Part shown: positions 24,526-38,653 of the stretch, one piece after another
How the letters are laid out: every line of letters starts with the position of its first letter
How positions within the stretch are numbered: position 1 is the first letter of the stretch
Source of the DNA: Stercorarius parasiticus
Taxonomy: Eukaryota > Chordata > Aves > Charadriiformes > Stercorariidae
NCBI GenBank assembly: GCA_013396915.1
Contig: VWZL01004368.1
Location: 873,066 to 937,065, forward strand
Reading direction: 5' to 3'
Length of the DNA stretch: 64,000 nucleotides
Notes under the pieces: generated by a model
What the model was told of the DNA's origin: nothing
Database searches by the model: none
What the model saw: only the letters and a program-made list of their open reading frames with translations
Position numbers and translations under genes: made by a program

Positions 24526-25632
24526 TTTCTCAAGTGAAAATGTTCACAGTTTTCTGTACTCTTAGTGAGTGCCTTAAAAAAAAAAAAAAAAGGAATGTGA
24601 ATTAGAGAAGAGCTAGCAGTCATGGAAGAGGGAAGGAAGGGCATGTGAGTTATTTTCAGGGATTAAAAGAGGTAAAGGAGGTCACTGGCCCTGCTTCAAA
24701 CCGCCTGACTTTTCAAGCCTGATTAAAAATAAGGCAGTGATGTTCACACCACCGTCTTATCCTGACACAGCAAAAGCCAGAATTCTTCAACCCGATTTCA
24801 GGCTGGGTTTCATATCCCTCATGCTGGCCCTGAAGGAGAATTAAATAATATTCAACCTCTCAAAACAATGGAAGAGTTGCTCATCCCTGACAAGGAAGGA
24901 AGGAAATAAGATCAAGAAAGATGGTTATTTCCTTTTCTCCTTTTCTCATTTTCTGATTTCCTTGGTTCAAGTGTTTGTGTAATTCAGAAAAATCACTGCA
25001 GATTGAGATGACTGAACTCGCTGCTTATTCAAATGTGGAAATTTGATGAATGAATCACTGGACTTTTCTGTGTGCTCCCTTGTGTACAACTATGTAAATG
25101 ATTTTTATATTTGGAGGGGAGGAAGGAATGGATGCACTAACAGCCAAACCAAATTTAATCACATGAGAAAGAAAAGAAGCCATTCACATTGCAAATGGCT
25201 CATTGACAGCATTTCTAGCTAATAGGTCTGATCCATTAGGAATATTTTAAGAGCAGCTATGGATTATTCAATTTTTTTCCATTCCATTCTGAAGCCAGTT
25301 AGCAAGCTGTTGCAGACAATGATTCAGATTCAAGTCTGCTGTGTACAATGCATTAGCCAGTTTATAAAATGTACAACACATGCATATATGTACGTGAATG
25401 TATGCAGAAGGTAAAGCAAAAGGAGAGGGAGAGGAGACAGCAGATGGCAACTACAAAAATATTTCTTTTGCTCAAAAAAAAAAAAGCAATAAGGAGGCAA
25501 ATCAACAATACTAAGCAATGGACAGCAGTCATTTCATCGCAGCATCATTTGATCAGGCTTCTGTGGCCAAATAAATGACAAAATAACCATAGGTATAGAC
25601 ATACCCTGGCTAACCTTTCTGAGAAATAATGA

Positions 25633-25654
25633 ACACACACACACACAAACACAG
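25633..25654. repeat. Short (CA)n microsatellite
   Basis: An ACACACAC run with two interruptions, ending in ACAGACGCAC. Confidence 0.7.
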
Positions 25655-28600
25655 ACGCACCTGGTTTCCACATACAGCAAACTAAATCACCTGCAAGAGT
25701 AAAGATTAGTTTCAATGTGGATTTAAAAGCAGAAAAAAGTGCTTCTACAATTCTGCAAGAGAGATTCTGTACTGTTTAACAAATTATGTATTTTGGTTGA
25801 AGTTCGAACCTGGATTTTCCTGACTACTTGGATTTGGTTTTATAAATTGTTAAGCATCATTTATGTACATTTGAGATAAGAACAGGTAAGTCTTAGCGGT
25901 CGTGCTCTGTTAGTTTTGTGAAGCAGTTGTGTTTCAGAAGCAGTTCTGCATTAGGCAAGAGCTGCTAAGGTACATTTTCGTTTGATTAAAATAACAAGTA
26001 AAATTGAGAACTAAGCATAGTCTACCAAAAGAAAGAAGGCAGAAAGGGGAGAAAAGACGATATGTGCCTCTTAGTACTTTAAATCTGCCATGAGTTATAT
26101 TTAAAGCCAAACCGAGTTGGCAGGCATATAAGCCTGTTTAGGGTGTTAATCCTGAATTGATGACTACATAGGGAAGATCAATACAGTATATACGTAACAG
26201 TACTTGCTTCTTGGAAAAGCTAATCATATGAATTGTCATATTCATTCTTGCTGTATTTTATAAAGAGGAAAAGGCTTTGTACGTTATTTTCTTTGTGTTT
26301 CAACATCTGAAAGCGTTAATGAGTGCTGGTCTTAAGACAGAACACCAAGCAGTTTGACAGTCACACAAAATTATAAAAATGAAACAGAACCAGCATCCTG
26401 TTAATTGAGATACCACAAGGCTGTGAGGAAACTTAATATGCACAGCATCCTAAGCAGCCTCACATTTTCTTTTGACATTTTTTGTTGAGGGTCCTCTCTG
26501 CACTATAACTTTACAACACTTTCTTCACCTTTTTTTTTTTGTTGTGTAAAAAGTACCATTGCCTCTCCTCAGTGCTTTCCCTTATCCTGCATAATTAGAA
26601 GTGATTAAATATAAAAATAAACATAGGCTCATTCAAAATACCTAGTACTTAAATGTTGGTAAGAAATTTCTTGGGGTCTTTTTTTTTTTAAGGAAGAAAA
26701 GTATTTTTCTTACATTAAAAAGAAAGTTGAGATAACATGCCAGCTTAAGTCAGCTGCCAGAATCATTAATCTCTTCTTTCATTTGCCAATTTATATTGTG
26801 TAACTATGGATTTTGTAATATTGTTCCTTAGAAAACAAAGGTCTCAAGAGATTTTTCCTTTCCTCTAAAAAAAAACCTGCCAAACATTTGCAATGTTTTG
26901 AATCCTAAGTCATCTCCCTCATCTCTAGTCCCTTGCTTCCTATAAATTCATATTAAACAGAAAAGTGTTTTATTGCTCCAACTAGATGAAAATTAACAGC
27001 TTCAACAAGAACAAAAAAAATATCTCTACCTTTGAGGTACTATTTTTTCCCACAGCAAATGCCCAACAAAAATGTGAAGAACAGGAAAATTTTTTTTGGA
27101 CAGGCCAGTCTGCCTTGTTCATGAGAATTTTGATTCCATTCCCCCCCCAATACTGGGAATGCTTTACAGCTTTAATATTCATCAACAATGATCAATATTA
27201 TCAGTTGTACACATTGATTAGTAACAGAAATGCACAACTTAAATATTTCATGCTTCATGCCATACGCTAAAGGCAGCAGACCCAGTAACTGAAGCAGAGC
27301 ATGTACTGTGACACAGGCTGTTAAATTCAACGGGCATTATGGAATATAACCTTGCACTAAACCCAAATATTTTAGGAAAAATAAAATTTTTAGAGCACTG
27401 ATGAACTCATGGAGTTAGCAATGAATAAAACCTTCACATACCAGAATGCCATTTCAACCTCAGTTCAAACTGTTATTCCAGACCCCTCGATTTACATCAT
27501 TCAATGGGCAGGTATTTCTTTAGTCCTGTCTTTCAGGAACAAAGTCCCTCATAATAGGGGTAGCAAAGTAACAAAATAATATGGCCGTAACTAATTGAAA
27601 TTATAGTTTTGTTGAAAGGCAAACTTGAGCACTGAGATTTTCACAATCTGTTTATTTTAGAAATTAATTTTATCATGTCCAGATTAAGGTATGATGAAGA
27701 AATTTGCTAGATCACTTATTGGTGCTTGTATCTTTTGGAATCATTAGATTATCAGGGATCACAGTTAATTAACACTACATCTTAAAAGTAGTATTCTTCA
27801 AGATTTTCCTTCTCTGGTTTTATTATTATTTTTTTCTGCCTATTTTTATTCCCATTCTTCTCTACAACACTAGGATACAACCTTTTTGCATTGCTCTGAC
27901 GTAAGCAAATTCTCCGCTGACGCAACAATGCCATCTTTTATTCGAGGTGGCATAGATTAGGTGCTAAATTATGTCACAAGCAGGATGGAGCTATCTTGGC
28001 AGACTTTTCTGATGAGAGAAAATACAGTGTTTAAACAGACTGAGTCACACTCCAGCCATTTCAAAATCAAAGGTCAGGAAATGTAGATTAGAGATATTTT
28101 TGCTACCTTCAATATATCGTGTACAAAGCATTCATCAGTCACAGCTCACCCAGTAATTGGCATTGATGTGAACCCAAATTCTGTTATGCATATTTAAAGG
28201 TTATGTCTCTGTTCAAGCATGTTGTTCAGATTAAAATATGAATTGAGACAATACATTAAAAAACAGAGCTAACCTTCCGTTCTTTTTAGTCTCTGACAAT
28301 TGTATTCTAACAGTCCACTCAGAGAGAAAAGCAAATATTTTTTAGCATGACTCTTCTAATGCATTTTTAACTTGCATGTGCTTTCTCCTGTCATTTCAAA
28401 ATGACAATTTTAAACAGGTTCAAACTTCCTCTCAAAAACTTGGTTTGAGGTATTCACAGTTCCCTAGATGCATTGGTGTTAGCTGCAACCTACTGTAATC
28501 TGCATAGTTGACATGAACATGTACGTTCTCTTTCTGAGTTTAATGCTTTTAATTTTATGTTAGCATGGATATCATGCCCATACATGCCAGCTAAGCTATT

Positions 28601-31600
28601 ATGTAGGCACATGGATAGCTTGGCTAGCTCTGTGCTGAACTGAGCATATACAATATGAGCATGCATAAAACAATATCATGTAATAGTGTGCACTGGAAAG
28701 TCAAGGCCAGTAACATATCCAAGAGAAAACTATTTTTCTCTCTTAAAAAAACTAACATATCAGCTTCAAACATATTAAATAATCCTTGCCCAGTTGAACT
28801 TAAAGAAATAATAAGGCGTCAGTAGACAAAGGATACAGTGGTAGAATGAATTATCTCCAGATGTTTCTATTAACACACCTTGTCTTCACTGTCTAGTTCA
28901 ATGGAGGCCTTCTGAGCAATCATTATTACTTAAAGAGGTTATAATTACATATGGAGGTAGTGTAACTGTTGTGTACTAAATATTCTGTTAAAAAAATTAT
29001 CTTTTTTTTTTGATTTATTGATGTCTACCTCAGCCTTGTAATCTGCCTGCTCCCATCGTATGGCCTACACTTTTATAACTGAAATTCATGTAGGGTCAAG
29101 GTTGGAGTTATCTAACAAAATAAGAAGTAATTTGCCTTAAACCTAGAGTGGATTATTTAGATATCTAGACAAAAACCACACAGATGCTTTAACAGATTTC
29201 ATGAACATATAATATTAACCCACACTCTAAGAATATAACCCAGCATGGATTAAATTTAATACATGTTCATTTGCAAAAACACACTCTAAAAATAACAAGT
29301 GAAATAAATCTACAGGTCTGATTGGGAGTATTATCATATGCTCTTTCTATTTTGGTGCTCAAGCCAAACTGAGGTTTCAGTTTCTGTTCTTTGAAAATTA
29401 TACAATAAAAATGCTCTGAAATACTTGGGTATTATAGAACCTCCTAGAATTTTACATGTTTTGTGATGCAGTTTCATCTTAATTCTTCAGGTTTGCTCTG
29501 AAGAACATTCCTACTTAATTAAATGCACAAGAGCCCTCTCCTTAACATGCACGAACACAGGATTCCCTAATATCATCAAAAGCCAGCACGACTATGAATG
29601 GAAGAAATTGAGCCTTTGGAGAAAACAGAAATGTTCATGGGGGCTCTCATATTCTTAGAGTCAATTACAACAAAATACCATGAAAGTAAATCGAAAGACT
29701 TCAAAATTTGGGTAGTCGAAGTGTCAGGTTGAAAAGGTCTTTACATGTATTTTTGAAACGTTTGATTGAACTCCCAACTTATAGTTATACATATATATAC
29801 ACACATTCTCTTCATAGTAGTAACAGTATCTTTGTTTAGATATTGCTCTAAGGATCAAGTTGAAATGAAAAAGTGGCAGCCATTGGAATTGATAATAAAT
29901 TGTAATAAATAACCGTATCACTCCGGATATGCAAATCATTGCTATTCACATGTCCAAGCAAAACTAAATAAACCATATTCCTTTGGCCTAAGAACACTCT
30001 CTCATGTTTGGAGGAGCTGGTCCTATCCCTTCCAAGGATTACACGAAGGCTGTATAGTGTTTCTGGTCTGGGGTGACCATTGCCCTAGTTGTTTCCTTCG
30101 GGGTGCAGAAGGAACTTTCACCTCCTCAGACTAATGAAGGTAGAACCACCCTTCAGACAGGAGTTGAGAAAATAAGCAGGTGTCAGTTATCCCACGAGAA
30201 ACGTTCATTTAAGACGCAGTGCACAAGGGATCTAACTTGTTAAGAAAGACAACAAACAAGGCAACAAGGCCAAGGAACAAACTGAGGAAAAGAGGCAACA
30301 CTTTTTTTCCTAGCCACTTAATCTCCATATATGAGAAGCACAGTGGGGTTTCAGCAGTAGGCTGAGGCAAGCCCTGTACTGTGGAGGGGCTGATGGCAGC
30401 CTTCCATCAGCTGGAAGTTATTACGGAAGGAATGACCTATATTGTACAAGTTATTACTGGATAGTTCCCAGATGAGTTAATGCAATTTTGACCTAATTAA
30501 ACCATATCCCTGACGTTCTGCTTTTCTATTTGCATATACATGACAACAACAATATAATATAATAACCCTTAAAGTAAATCTTAACATGCAGCAAGGAAGA
30601 AAACAACAACTGTAGTGGCTAATCAACACAAGAGAGTAAAAGCAGAAATGTTACCCACATTTAAGTCACAGCCATTGCAAATGTGAACGCTATACTGTGA
30701 AAGTCTTCGGAAACAATCTAACTAAACAGCTCAAGTAGACAATATGGCGAAAGAAAAAAAAAACTACGGAACATAATCAGAAGCTGATGCACAATGGAGA
30801 GGCACTGGAGCTAATCGCACCAACACACATGCACACAAGCGTTTTACTTCAGCTGTAACAGTTCAGGAGGAATATCGTGAATTTTTGAGGACTATTCAGT
30901 GAAACCACCTGCTGGACATAAACTGCAGGACAAAACAATATGTCACATTTAAAGATTTTGATTTCTGTATTTTTTTTCATTAATTTTATTAGGTACATGA
31001 TTCTTCTCTTAGTTTTTTTAATCCCAAATTTAATGCTATAGTATTAGTTTTGGGTAGGATCAGACCCCAGTTATTTTAATTATATTATCATCAGGGTGTT
31101 TCTTGGCTGTATTATTATCCATGCTACTTAGCTGTGTAACTGTATTTGCACCTTAAACTAATACTCTTTATCTTTTACTGTAAGATCTAAGAATAGGTCC
31201 TTTACATAAACTGTAGAATAAATTGCACAAAGATGAGTTTACATTGTAGAATATTAGAACTCTGAATTGCACCCTGGTTTGTTAAAAGTTTTATTACCAT
31301 TTGTTCATACTAGTACTGAATGCCATTAAATGCAATCTAATTTAAAACCAATAAAAAAATATTATTTTTTTTTAAGCAAGCAGGCCGACGTCTTCAAAAG
31401 AAAAGATCATAGTCTTAGAGACAAAAATCAATCATGCGAATAGTTAAGGACTTGCAGTCATTTGGCAAGTATTTTCAGAAAAGGACAAAGACTTCATCTT
31501 TCAGGGAAAGATCAATTACCCATATTTCAGAAAAGACTTTCTGACATAACTGAACTGACGGCAAAGTTTCCGTTACTGCATATTTACAGGCCCTGATATT

Positions 31601-34600
31601 TTGTCAGAGACAGGATGCTAAACTAGAACGATCCAATCTGTTTAACAGTCTGTAAGTTTCTTCTATACACATTTTCCTTTGCTCACCAAGTATTTACTTT
31701 TTGCTGATGCAACTAATGTATACCTACAGTCTGAAATGTATTACCATGAGCAATTCAAGCCTGCATGCTGGGAGCCACACAGCGAGAAAAGACCCCTAAC
31801 AGTAAAGGAACCAACAAAGGATGAATGGCTGAAAGATGTCCAACAGCATATTCTTGCCTTTCAGTTAAAAGTGTTGTGCTGGGTTTTTTTTAAACTACAT
31901 ACCTCTCTCCATTCTGAGCTTTTCACCACTTTATTTCAATCATTAACTCAATTTTCACTTTAACTTTACAGTTCACTTTTGGAAACAATCCAAACCATTG
32001 TGTGGAGGGTAGTGAGGCAGGAGGAACATTTACTGTTTTACTGTTTTAAAGGATTACCAGATTTAGGTGCTACATTTCTAGGTGTTGCTTTTCAGCAGTG
32101 CCATTGTACCATACTGTCTGCTATTTCTCTAAGTGTCATCAACTTGTCAGCTCATAAGCAGGTGTAAAGCTTTGTTCTTCCCCAAGTCTCATGTTCAGTG
32201 AAGCCAATGGAAGTCTGCGAAGGTTGTTGTGTCAGGAGTACTTTCTTTGCAGAGAATTTAAAGGTAAACATTTCTCTTCAAAATTAATGTCATTTGTTGC
32301 TACAGCAAAGAAAGCAACAACACATTGCTAAATGGATTATTAAAAGTCCTGAAAACAGAAGAGGTGCCTGGGAGGCTGCACTCAGGAAGCACTTAAAGGC
32401 CTAAAAATCACTGGAATGTGCAAGTAATAGGAGCAAATTATAAAATAAACCAAATAAAAATATCCTGACACAGGAAGATAAGTGTTCCATAACCAGTCAT
32501 GCGCATCCTAAATTCCCCAGTTGATACTTATGTCAGAAGGCAGGAAGTCCTCTGTTTGACTTTTTACAAAGCAAGTATGTATTCTCATGATGTATTGAGA
32601 TTTACTAAAGAACAGATTAAATTCTCAGATTTGCTAATACCAGTGACGTACAAAAAGCCATGGTAGTGAGTGGCATTTCTGTCTATCCATCCCTTATTAG
32701 GCATCACTGCAGGAAAAACTGTGAATAGTTTCACCCCAAATCAAGCCACCATTATATGCGACTGCTGTCTTAGTGACCTATGTTGTCACTTCAAGCAGGG
32801 TTATACTATCTGAAATGTTAGAAATAAAGGGATCTGTAATGTTCTTATGAGATTCTCAGAATACATTGCCTCTCACATGAGTGCAGTATGGGTAAACACA
32901 AACTGAGCAATTTCCAGCGCTGTGGCACTGAATTTAGAATCCGATGCTTCATTGTTTGACTGAGAGAAAGCAGAAAGAATTGAAGATCATCTGACTGTGT
33001 CTCAGGTCCAAATCAAACATATACAGTTCAATTTGTGAATGACTCCCGAGGTGTTATTTCAAGAAGAGACGAATCATTGCAGGTAGAGGGGAAGAAAAAG
33101 AAAAAGATCATCTTAACTATTTCAGTGGAAGAGAGGTCAATGTTACAGTCTGGATTTATTTTCTTCTAAAAAAAGACCCTAATCTGGAAGCCTTTCAAAG
33201 AGATCAGAACTCAATACTGGGTAAGGTATTATAAGAAAGTAATAAAGCTACACGATATCCCTTCATAACTGTTCAGCTGAATAGAGGTAGCAAGGCAGAG
33301 AATCAGCACATTCAGCTTCACTGAATGCTGTTTCTGATAATTCTAGTCAAGATTGTTTAGCTGTTGCTTCTTCAAGAATGAAGTGCAAGAGGAGGAGTAA
33401 CTAGCTCATTTCTGACTATAATGCAGCAAGATTATATTGCTGCTGTTGCTATTGCCTTTTGACCTAGCACGGTAAACTTTTGACAATAAATTCAAATTAC
33501 TTGTTATGGATACTGTGACAAAACTATCTCATTCTGAAATTGTATTAAGCATACCTGGAAACAATAGTGCTTCTAATTTTTTCTCCCTGCTTAGACAAAA
33601 TCACATCTTGAAAGATTAGAGACAATTAAAGTTAAGTAAATGAAAATGCAGAAAACAGAACGTATTTGTTGCTAGGAGGAAAGTGTGCTGTATCTCCCAA
33701 TTTTCAAAGATGCTAAATTTTAAAGTTTTTAAAATGTAATAAACAGCTGTGTGAATTGAGCATATAGCTATGGATCTTGAGCCAGAAGACATAACCTAAA
33801 ATTAAAAAAAAAAAAGGCATCAAATTGTGGAATCCTAAAACATAGAAGGATCTCTCTTTCCCCTCCTCTCCTCTTCTCCCTCTGCTCTTTTACTTCTTTC
33901 ACCTCCCCCCAAAACAGTGATTTTTAGTTTAACTTGTCAAGTATTTCACAGTTTCTCAAGTATTTAGCAATGAGGATCTAATTGGAAAGTGCCAGGTTCT
34001 TTTTTATTACACTTTATCAATATTGTTAAGGGAATGATGTAATTGTTTGGGGTTTGGTGAAGACATTCCATGTCACTTCAGTGTTAATACCAGGCTGGAG
34101 CCTTCCTTGTCTGCCTGCGTAAGCTAGATAAACACAGACCTGTGTGCTTTCTTCTCATCTCAGGATACTTACTCAGAGAGATCTTGGAACATATGCCTGT
34201 TGCGAGCTAAACATTTCACTTTTCATTTTATCCATGTGCCAGAAATCCATTCCTTGGATAAACACTTTACATACTGACACTCTTAAAGTCACTAAACACG
34301 ATAAATAAAGAGAGAATACATCATTTCAAAACCGATTAAACATTTTCTCAGTTGTGACAAATGAACAGCTATACAGTGTATGGAGTCCCTGGAGCAGACA
34401 TTCCATTTTCTTTGTCTTTATTTTCTGTGGAAGATTAACTTTCCATTTCAGCTCATCTATTGCACAACTGAGCTTTTCTAAAATACACATTGCTGCATTT
34501 TCCCCAAATCATTATTCATTTTAGAAACTTTTTTTTTTGTTATTGCTGCAAGAGCTTTTCTTTTAGACTTTTGTATTTTTATGGAGATATCGGCTTTAAT

Positions 34601-36882
34601 ATTTTTTATATTTTAATATTTTGTGCCCAAACAAAAAACAAAAAAAGAATTTTTTTTATTTTTTTGTGGAGTAGACCTGAACTTACATATGGGCTGAAGT
34701 TATCAACTTCAAAAAGGAAAATCCAAGCGCATTAATCACATTAACTTTGCTCCATCTAATCCATCACTTTTCCTTGCACTACTTGCTTGTCTAGTCATTC
34801 TATGCATTGCTGTTCTACCTATGATTAGCCAAATGTAACTAATCTTTTATTTATATTTTTAAGCTCTCATCTTCTTTTTCACCCACCCCCTGCCAAAAAA
34901 GATCCTAAGCATTTTATTTCTAAGCCCAAATAAAAATCTTGCTGAAATAAATACGCACAATACTAAAACAATACCTTTCCTTGATAATTTAGCAGATACC
35001 ACTAATCTGATTAAGAATTTCAATGGAAAGGTGGAAGGAAGAAAGAACGAGAAATGTAGCCTAGATAATAGTAAAAAATAAGTTTGCCCTAATGTTGTCC
35101 CAGCATAATTCCTCATGTGTTCCACAAAAGGTTTTGCATGTGATGTTATCCTTGCTAGGTATTCACAGTAAAGAGAACAATGAAGATCAAACAAACTACT
35201 ACGTAAAAGGAGCTGCTGCACTCAACATAGTGGGAGAAGAAAGAATTAGGGCAAGTTGGAAGGAGCAGACCAAGCTGAATGAGAATCCAGGGAGTAGTTT
35301 ACTGTTTTCCCTCATATTGTGGATGCTAGATGTACCAATAGGAAGTTTTTGATATGATGGTTCCAGTGCAGTCAAGGGAAAAAATAAGAATGGAGAGTGA
35401 ATTAGGCACCAGAAGACAGTGACAAGTCACAAGATTTCTGAACAAATGCAAATTCTCCTTGTCCTTAGGTAGCTGTCAGCTTTGGACATGTAATCTAATC
35501 CATTTTCTACAGGCAAAACAGCTTCCGTAAAAGAGCAGTCAGAGATCACAAAAATCTCTTCTAACAGCAGTTTCTTCTCTCAAAGTTTTATTGTGAAGGA
35601 CATTTTTAAGGGTAAGAATTATGTAACTCAGCAGTTAAACAAACCTAAGAAATGTCAGGAATGCCTTTCATATACTTGAGCAAGAGGTATGATACTAAGC
35701 CAAAGCAATACTCCCCTTGGTCCATTTTTTCCATCATGATCCCGCATCACCAATGTAGCACTCAAGGACCTACCATCTCCTTACAAGTACGAAGGGAGCT
35801 TCTTGTGGCAGAGGAACATCCACTCTCCCCCTTGGTTTCCTATCCAAGTACTATCTTTAGTACATGGCCCAAGGGAACAGAGAGAAAATGTGGTGCTGTA
35901 CCAGGAAAGATGTCAACTGCACTGTGGCATTACAGCAGGTAGCAAATTTAGGCATCAGGGCCATAGTATGGCTAACAAACTGCAGTAAGAACTAGAACCT
36001 TTTATAGTGGTATATTTTACTGGAATCCTATTGAGAGACTTCCCAGCTCTTGGAATATATAATGAATATATTCATTAGCATATATTCAGTGGCAGTTATA
36101 GCTAGTACAAAAAGAAGATGATATTTTTAGTGAAAGGAAAACAAACATAGACTGTCAGTTTCACTAAACCTGGACTATAAATGGTGTGTGTCATAGTTTG
36201 GTCTTTTGCTGGGACAGATAAAAATCTGTCCCATTTAAATACTGCTTTGTGAGGACATTGCCAAAAAATCAGAAGAAACCACAAGTTGTGCAATGCAGCG
36301 AAGTTCCCACTTTTGAAAACTCTCTCAACTGCACACATCTGTAATGAAATTTAATGAGGTATTTTGCTTTTTGCCACAAAAAACCTATTTGAAGATCTAT
36401 TAGCAATTTGACAAAGGAAGTCACATTTAATTATACATATCATTACTGTATTAAAAAAACAGATTTTCATTCTTTATTTTAAAGCAGATATTTTATAAGC
36501 ACAGGAAGTGCTACCTAATGAATGATAGCTGTCTGGGGATGCTACGTGTCTGTCAAATCACCATGATTCTCCTGTAGTATGAACAGTTTTCTCTGAGTAC
36601 AAATAGCATATTCTAAATTAATTTGTACTTAAGGTACATTCATTTTCCAAAAGACAGGACTCATGTAATATTTCTCTAAAGGTATGCTGCGTGCCTATAT
36701 TCCTTGAGGTGTTTTTTTTTCCTAATCGTCAAATTCAAATTGACAAATAAATAAATATTACTTAGTTTTCTGAGTTCATTTCTTTTCCTATTCAAAAATA
36801 GGATAACACTAACTACCATTACAGCAATTCCTAACAAAACATATTTTTCAAAGAAAGGTTTTACTGCATTCTTCTTTCTTAC

Positions 36883-36934
36883 CTTTTATGTGCTTCTGTC
36901 AGTGACTTCTCTTCATTTTCTTGGTCTATTTTAG
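36883..36934 (-). CDS. FMN2: FMN2 coding exon: 52-nt micro-exon of FH2
   Basis: A 52-nt exon that enters in phase 1 and leaves in phase 2. It is flanked by a TATTTTTACAG acceptor and a GTAAGA donor. In phase it encodes AKIDQENEEKSLTEAHK and then the first two bases of a Ser codon. This is the acidic link between the FISQ helix and the FLET helix in formin-1/2 FH2 domains. It was identified because exactly this segment was missing between the two neighbouring exons. Phase closes perfectly on both sides, which makes a chance match unlikely despite its small size. Confidence 0.9.
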
Positions 36935-38570
36935 CTGTAAAAATACAATCAAAAAATTAGCTACGAGGTGGAAGATAAAGATGTTGTTCAGGATAACGTT
37001 CATTGTAAATATGTCATGTATAAAATGTATAGAAACCCCCTCAGAATATAATCATGTACATCAATTCTGAAAGAAAAAAAAACACAACAAAAATCACACA
37101 AACAAAATTACATTAATTTTGATATCCCTATTAAAAAAAAAAAGCAAAAACTCAAACCCACAACCATAAAAAAAACCTCGAAGCAAGTTTTGAAAATTAA
37201 AAAAAATAATCTTCCAGTAAGGCAAACAACAACCAAGTCATCAAAGTGACTTAAAAGTAGATCTTAAAAAATGATTCTGAAAACTTAACACATATGGGAA
37301 GTGGTCTACCAAGAGGAGGAAAAGCTGAGTGAAGAGCAGGAAGGATTCAGCCTTACAGCTTTTCTAGAAGTTGCTTGACAGTTACAAATGAAAGCTCTCT
37401 TCCCTCTCCCTGCACACATTATCTCCCCGTACTCACATCAGTTAGTGAAGTACGAGAGCCATAGTGGGCCCATGCTGAAAACACGACTGTTTTTATATGA
37501 AGAAAATTATCATTTGGTGATCAAGTGAAGGAAATGAAAAATATGAAAATGTCATTGCAACACATTGGTGAAAAAATCATCTATTTTCCATGTGTTCTCT
37601 CATATTTTATTTTGTTCCTATTTCACTTAACTTAGATGGGTATTCCGATACACAAAATCTACAAGAACATGCATACTAACTTTGCCATCATCAATGTGCA
37701 AAACAATAGTACAAACTGCTCTGTGCACGTGTACTTAGCTGAGATTTATACTTATATAGTCATTCAGGTAGTACAACTTAAATCCCATTTAAGATCTGCA
37801 TGCTTTAGCCAAAAGCTTTTTAGTTTGGAACTTGACTCAGTCTGCTGGACTACTATGCCTGCTAATTTGCAAGGAGAATTTTAGGATTCCCAAGAGTCAG
37901 AGGGTTTTAGGTCATGAAGAGGCTCTGAACTGTCCTGAAACAAATGTCAACGGTACAGAATTCATACAGAAATTGAAGAAAGAAGGACAAACTTTTAAGC
38001 TACTTTTCACGCCACTTTCCCTAGCAGCTCTATAATTATTTTCATTAAAATTATTTTTCTACATTGTAGACACATCCCCTTTGAAAAAGGAAATCCTGAT
38101 TTTAAATTTGTCAAAAATGAGAAAGATAATGGAATTATTAGGGAACTAAGATAACCACTATTTTTCTGTATTTCACTATTGTTACAATGTTTCAATCAAC
38201 AGCACTCACAACATACACTAACACTAAGAGAGACATGTGAAATCTGTAGCAAAGATACACAAATGGAGTTTCTCTATTCTTTCTCCAGTCAGAACAAGGA
38301 TCAGAGCTATGTCTCATGCTGCAAATGCTTTTTATTAGTAGTAACGTAGTCTGCTGAGTAGGGTGAGCAGTGCCTGGATGTTTGCAGCAGCAAACACTGA
38401 ATTTAGTAATAATTACTTGAAGACTTGGGCTCCATCATTGTTTTGCTGAAAGTGAAAAAAATCCCAGCAAACCACAGAAAACTTGAGGGAGAGCTGGGTA
38501 AATGTTCTCAAGGAAATTCAAGAGCACGTGAAGCCTGCCTGATTACAGGTTTCAATACCGACTTGAAACT

Positions 38571-38653
38571 CAGCCCAGATTCTTCAAAAGGTTTGTGAGG
38601 GCTCACAACCCTTTTGAGTGAACTTGGGCCCAGTGTTGAGTGAATCTGGGCTG
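38571..38653. repeat. Nested inverted repeat with hairpin core
   Basis: The outer arms are CAGCCCAGATTC (38571-38582) and GAATCTGGGCTG (38642-38653), a perfect 12-bp match. Inside, CAAAAGGTTTGTGAG (38585-38599) and CTCACAACCCTTTTG (38602-38616) form 15-bp arms with one mismatch and a 2-nt spacer. The right part also carries two similar copies of TTGAGTGAA followed by a TGGGC block. This could be a remnant of a palindromic DNA transposon or a structured conserved element. Confidence 0.75.

Larger units (their letters stand above)
21018..36882 (-). other. FMN2: FMN2 intron (15.9 kb)
   Basis: Long AT-rich intron with a MIR-like relic (24424-24525), a short CA repeat (25633-25654) and several poly-A/T runs (for example 24578-24592, 26530-26540 and 33808-33818). 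A 16-bp palindrome lies at 36061-36076. No exon-like segment fitting the formin, and no other gene, was recognised. Confidence 0.7.

Noticed and set aside
35652..35942. 96-codon plus-strand frame
   Set aside because: No family resemblance and no splice sites tying it to a transcript.
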